This document shows, one piece after another, positions 62,344 through 64,000 of a stretch of DNA of 64,000 bases. The notes beneath the pieces are model-generated. The model did not search any database and had not been told where the DNA came from. It saw only the letters and a program-made list of their open reading frames with translations. Origin of the DNA: Desulfobacter postgatei 2ac9 (GTDB lineage Bacteria; Desulfobacterota; Desulfobacteria; Desulfobacterales; Desulfobacteraceae). The first letter of the stretch is position 1, and every line of letters begins with the position of its first letter. The position numbers and the translations under genes are program-made. Location: NCBI RefSeq assembly GCF_000233695.2, contig NZ_CM001488.1, positions 2,970,279 through 3,034,278 of the forward strand, in the 5' to 3' direction.

Positions 62344-64000
62344 ATGGCAACAGGATCGATTACATCATTGGGAATAGGGTCCGGCCTTGACCTTCAGGAT
62401 ATTATTGATCAGCTCAAGGGGGTGGATGAAGCCGTTATCACCGCCAAGGAGGCGGAACAGACCGAGCTCCAGACCCAGGTGGACGCCTATAATACCGTTA
62501 ATGCCAAACTTTTTTCCATCAAATCGGATGCCCTGAACCTATCCCTGGCATCCAATTTTTTGGGCAACCGTGTTTCCATATCGGATGAAGATATCCTCTC
62601 TGCTACAGTGGGGGATGGGTATGAAGCCTCTTCCTACAGCCTTGAAGTCACCCAGAAAGCCCAGAAAAATTCCTGGGCGTCCACTGCTGCGGCCGGCAAA
62701 ACAGATGCCCTGTTCAACGAACCCGAATCCGGGATATCGGATATAGATACCACCGCGGTCACAATTTTGGGGGCTGGTGTCGCCTTGACAGAGGAGGTGA
62801 CATTAAGTGCCGACACGTTGGTTGGCGCAGGAGCCACAATTGCTTCCGGATCGACACTTTCAGCAGGAACTGTTTTAACGACTGATATTATTAATAATTC
62901 CGGTACGACTATTGTAGCAGGAACGACCCTGTCAGTGGATACTGTTATACAGGGTGATACTCTGTTACAAGAGGATATGACCATTAGGTCCGGCTCTATA
63001 CTGGAAGCTGATTCGATGTCCCCACCCCTTTCCATTTATTATGGTGTCGACGGCGATCAGGAGCAGATCGACATCAGCCTGGAAGCAGGCATGACGTTTG
63101 AAGAAATCGTCGATGCCATCAATAACTCTGCCGACAACACCGATACAGATGGAAACCAGCTGGTCACGGCCGCCATTGCCAGTAATGACAACGGCGAGTA
63201 CTATATCCGGCTTTCAGCCACTTCAGGAGAAAACACGGAAGATTCGCAGATCAGCGTTTCCGGATTTGACTGGGTGGCGGCGGATACCACTGTGGGCATC
63301 ACCCAGGGAGACAGCACCATGTACTTAACCGTTGCTCCCGGCACCACCTACCAGGGGATGGCGAAACTTATCAACGAGGCTGAAAACAACCCCGGCATCA
63401 CCGCAGCCATTATCAATAACGGAGACACTGACAACCCGTATCAGCTGACCCTTACCGCCGACGAAACCGGCGAGGACGCCAGAATCACCCTGAGTAATTT
63501 TGATGAATTAACGGAAGTGAACGGGGCCGGAGGGGAATCTTTGAATGCCGAATTTGCCGTGGACGGCATTTCTTATTCCCGCCAATCCAACAGCGGGATT
63601 GACGACGTCATTGACGGCGTCACATTTGAGCTGAAAAGTGTCGGGGAAACAACACTGGACATTGAAGTCAGTCACGATACCGTTAAAGAAGATCTTTTAT
63701 CTATGATCGAGGGGTTCAATGACCTTGTCTCCTATATTACCGGCACCGGCGCAGACTCTTCGAACACGGAAAGCGAAACCGAGGACGATGCGGACAATCC
63801 CTTTGAAAGCTCAAGCAGCGCCAGGCGGATTGTTGCTCAGCTCAAATCCCTTTTAACCACAAACATTGATCTGGATAGTGCTTACACGAGCCTGATCGAC
63901 CTGGGGCTTGACATCGCCAAGGACGGCACGATCAGCATTGACGAAGATACCCTTGACGAAGCCATCGCCAACGATCCAGATGCGCTGAGAATGCTGTTTT
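62344..64000 (+). CDS. fliD: Flagellar cap protein FliD (3' end outside window)
   Basis: The first 552 codons of the hook-associated protein 2, which caps the filament and helps flagellin fold at the tip. MATGSITSLGIGSGLDLQDI at the N-terminus and the FliD domains (SYSLEVTQKAQKNSW, ISVSGFDWVAADTT, TVAPGTTYQGMAKLINEAEN, EFAVDGISYSRQSNSGIDDV) are clear. Residues about 138-225 are an insertion of six-residue repeats (GAGATIASGSTLSAGTVL) of the same type as in flagellin. A GGAG ribosome binding site precedes the ATG. The frame is open to base 64000, so the stop is not seen. Confidence 0.93.
   Translation, partial: MATGSITSLGIGSGLDLQDIIDQLKGVDEAVITAKEAEQTELQTQVDAYNTVNAKLFSIKSDALNLSLASNFLGNRVSISDEDILSATVGDGYEASSYSLEVTQKAQKNSWASTAAAGKTDALFNEPESGISDIDTTAVTILGAGVALTEEVTLSADTLVGAGATIASGSTLSAGTVLTTDIINNSGTTIVAGTTLSVDTVIQGDTLLQEDMTIRSGSILEADSMSPPLSIYYGVDGDQEQIDISLEAGMTFEEIVDAINNSADNTDTDGNQLVTAAIASNDNGEYYIRLSATSGENTEDSQISVSGFDWVAADTTVGITQGDSTMYLTVAPGTTYQGMAKLINEAENNPGITAAIINNGDTDNPYQLTLTADETGEDARITLSNFDELTEVNGAGGESLNAEFAVDGISYSRQSNSGIDDVIDGVTFELKSVGETTLDIEVSHDTVKEDLLSMIEGFNDLVSYITGTGADSSNTESETEDDADNPFESSSSARRIVAQLKSLLTTNIDLDSAYTSLIDLGLDIAKDGTISIDEDTLDEAIANDPDALRMLF
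62755..63019 (+). repeat. Hexapeptide-repeat insertion in FliD
   Basis: Residues about 138-225 have a six-residue period (AGATIA-SGSTLS-AGTVLT, SGTTIV-AGTTLS-VDTVIQ). One part, STLSAGTVLTTDII, parallels STITAGTVLTNDIL in flagellin. The two 30-residue segments are about 60 percent identical when aligned by eye. Confidence 0.8.

Overview
The window looks like the chromosome of an anaerobic, flagellated, sulfate-reducing member of the Desulfobacterota, most likely Desulfobacteraceae-like. This is an inference from a complete Qrc-type membrane complex (multihaem cytochrome, molybdopterin-oxidoreductase-like subunit, iron-sulfur subunit, NrfD-like subunit) with a System II cytochrome c biogenesis pair, together with Gram-negative traits (porin, Mpl, lipoprotein, flagellin). 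No 16S rRNA or species marker lies in the window.

Layout. Bases 1-36.8 kb are mostly housekeeping, tightly packed and often start-stop overlapped: RNase J, FtsK, a methyltransferase, a ChaN-type lipoprotein, a decayed AIM24-family gene, two tRNA-Ser genes, ArgS, a SPOR protein, GatC and GatA, a GxxExxY cassette, MutL, an FG-GAP protein, a porin, a decayed-looking but open IS481-type transposase, a sigma-54 activator facing a small DUF4242-like gene, tRNA-Pro, TadA-PurA, HemL, Mpl, a hemerythrin-like protein and RecD. ResB/CcsA (29.0-31.3 kb) precede qrcABCD (31.6-36.6 kb), and an unlisted 52-residue membrane protein follows qrcD.

Bases 36.8-49.4 kb are an accessory patchwork: an orphan HicB, VapBC, HigBA, MazEF, an AAA-ATPase/nuclease gene, broken parE, higA and vapB pieces, a Uma2 gene cut by an IS21-family element with a frameshifted istA, an IS66 remnant, and an IS66-family element that carries a DruA-like DUF4338 gene translationally coupled to its transposase.

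Bases 49.5-64 kb are a flagellar glycosylation and filament locus: a Maf/DUF115-TPR glycosyltransferase candidate, a CBS-aminotransferase fusion, a 4,6-dehydratase fragment, a TIM-barrel protein, a GNAT acetyltransferase, NeuB and NeuA nonulosonic acid enzymes, a methyltransferase, a B12-binding radical SAM protein, an 816-residue flagellin, and the divergent fliD that runs off the window. The genes probably make an activated nonulosonic acid and attach it to flagellin. The most striking observation is that flagellin and FliD carry the same kind of inserted six-residue repeat, with one segment about 60 percent identical between them. This suggests a shared beta-solenoid module on both the filament and its cap.

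Positions and translations were worked out by eye. Family assignments come from recognised motifs and no database search was run.
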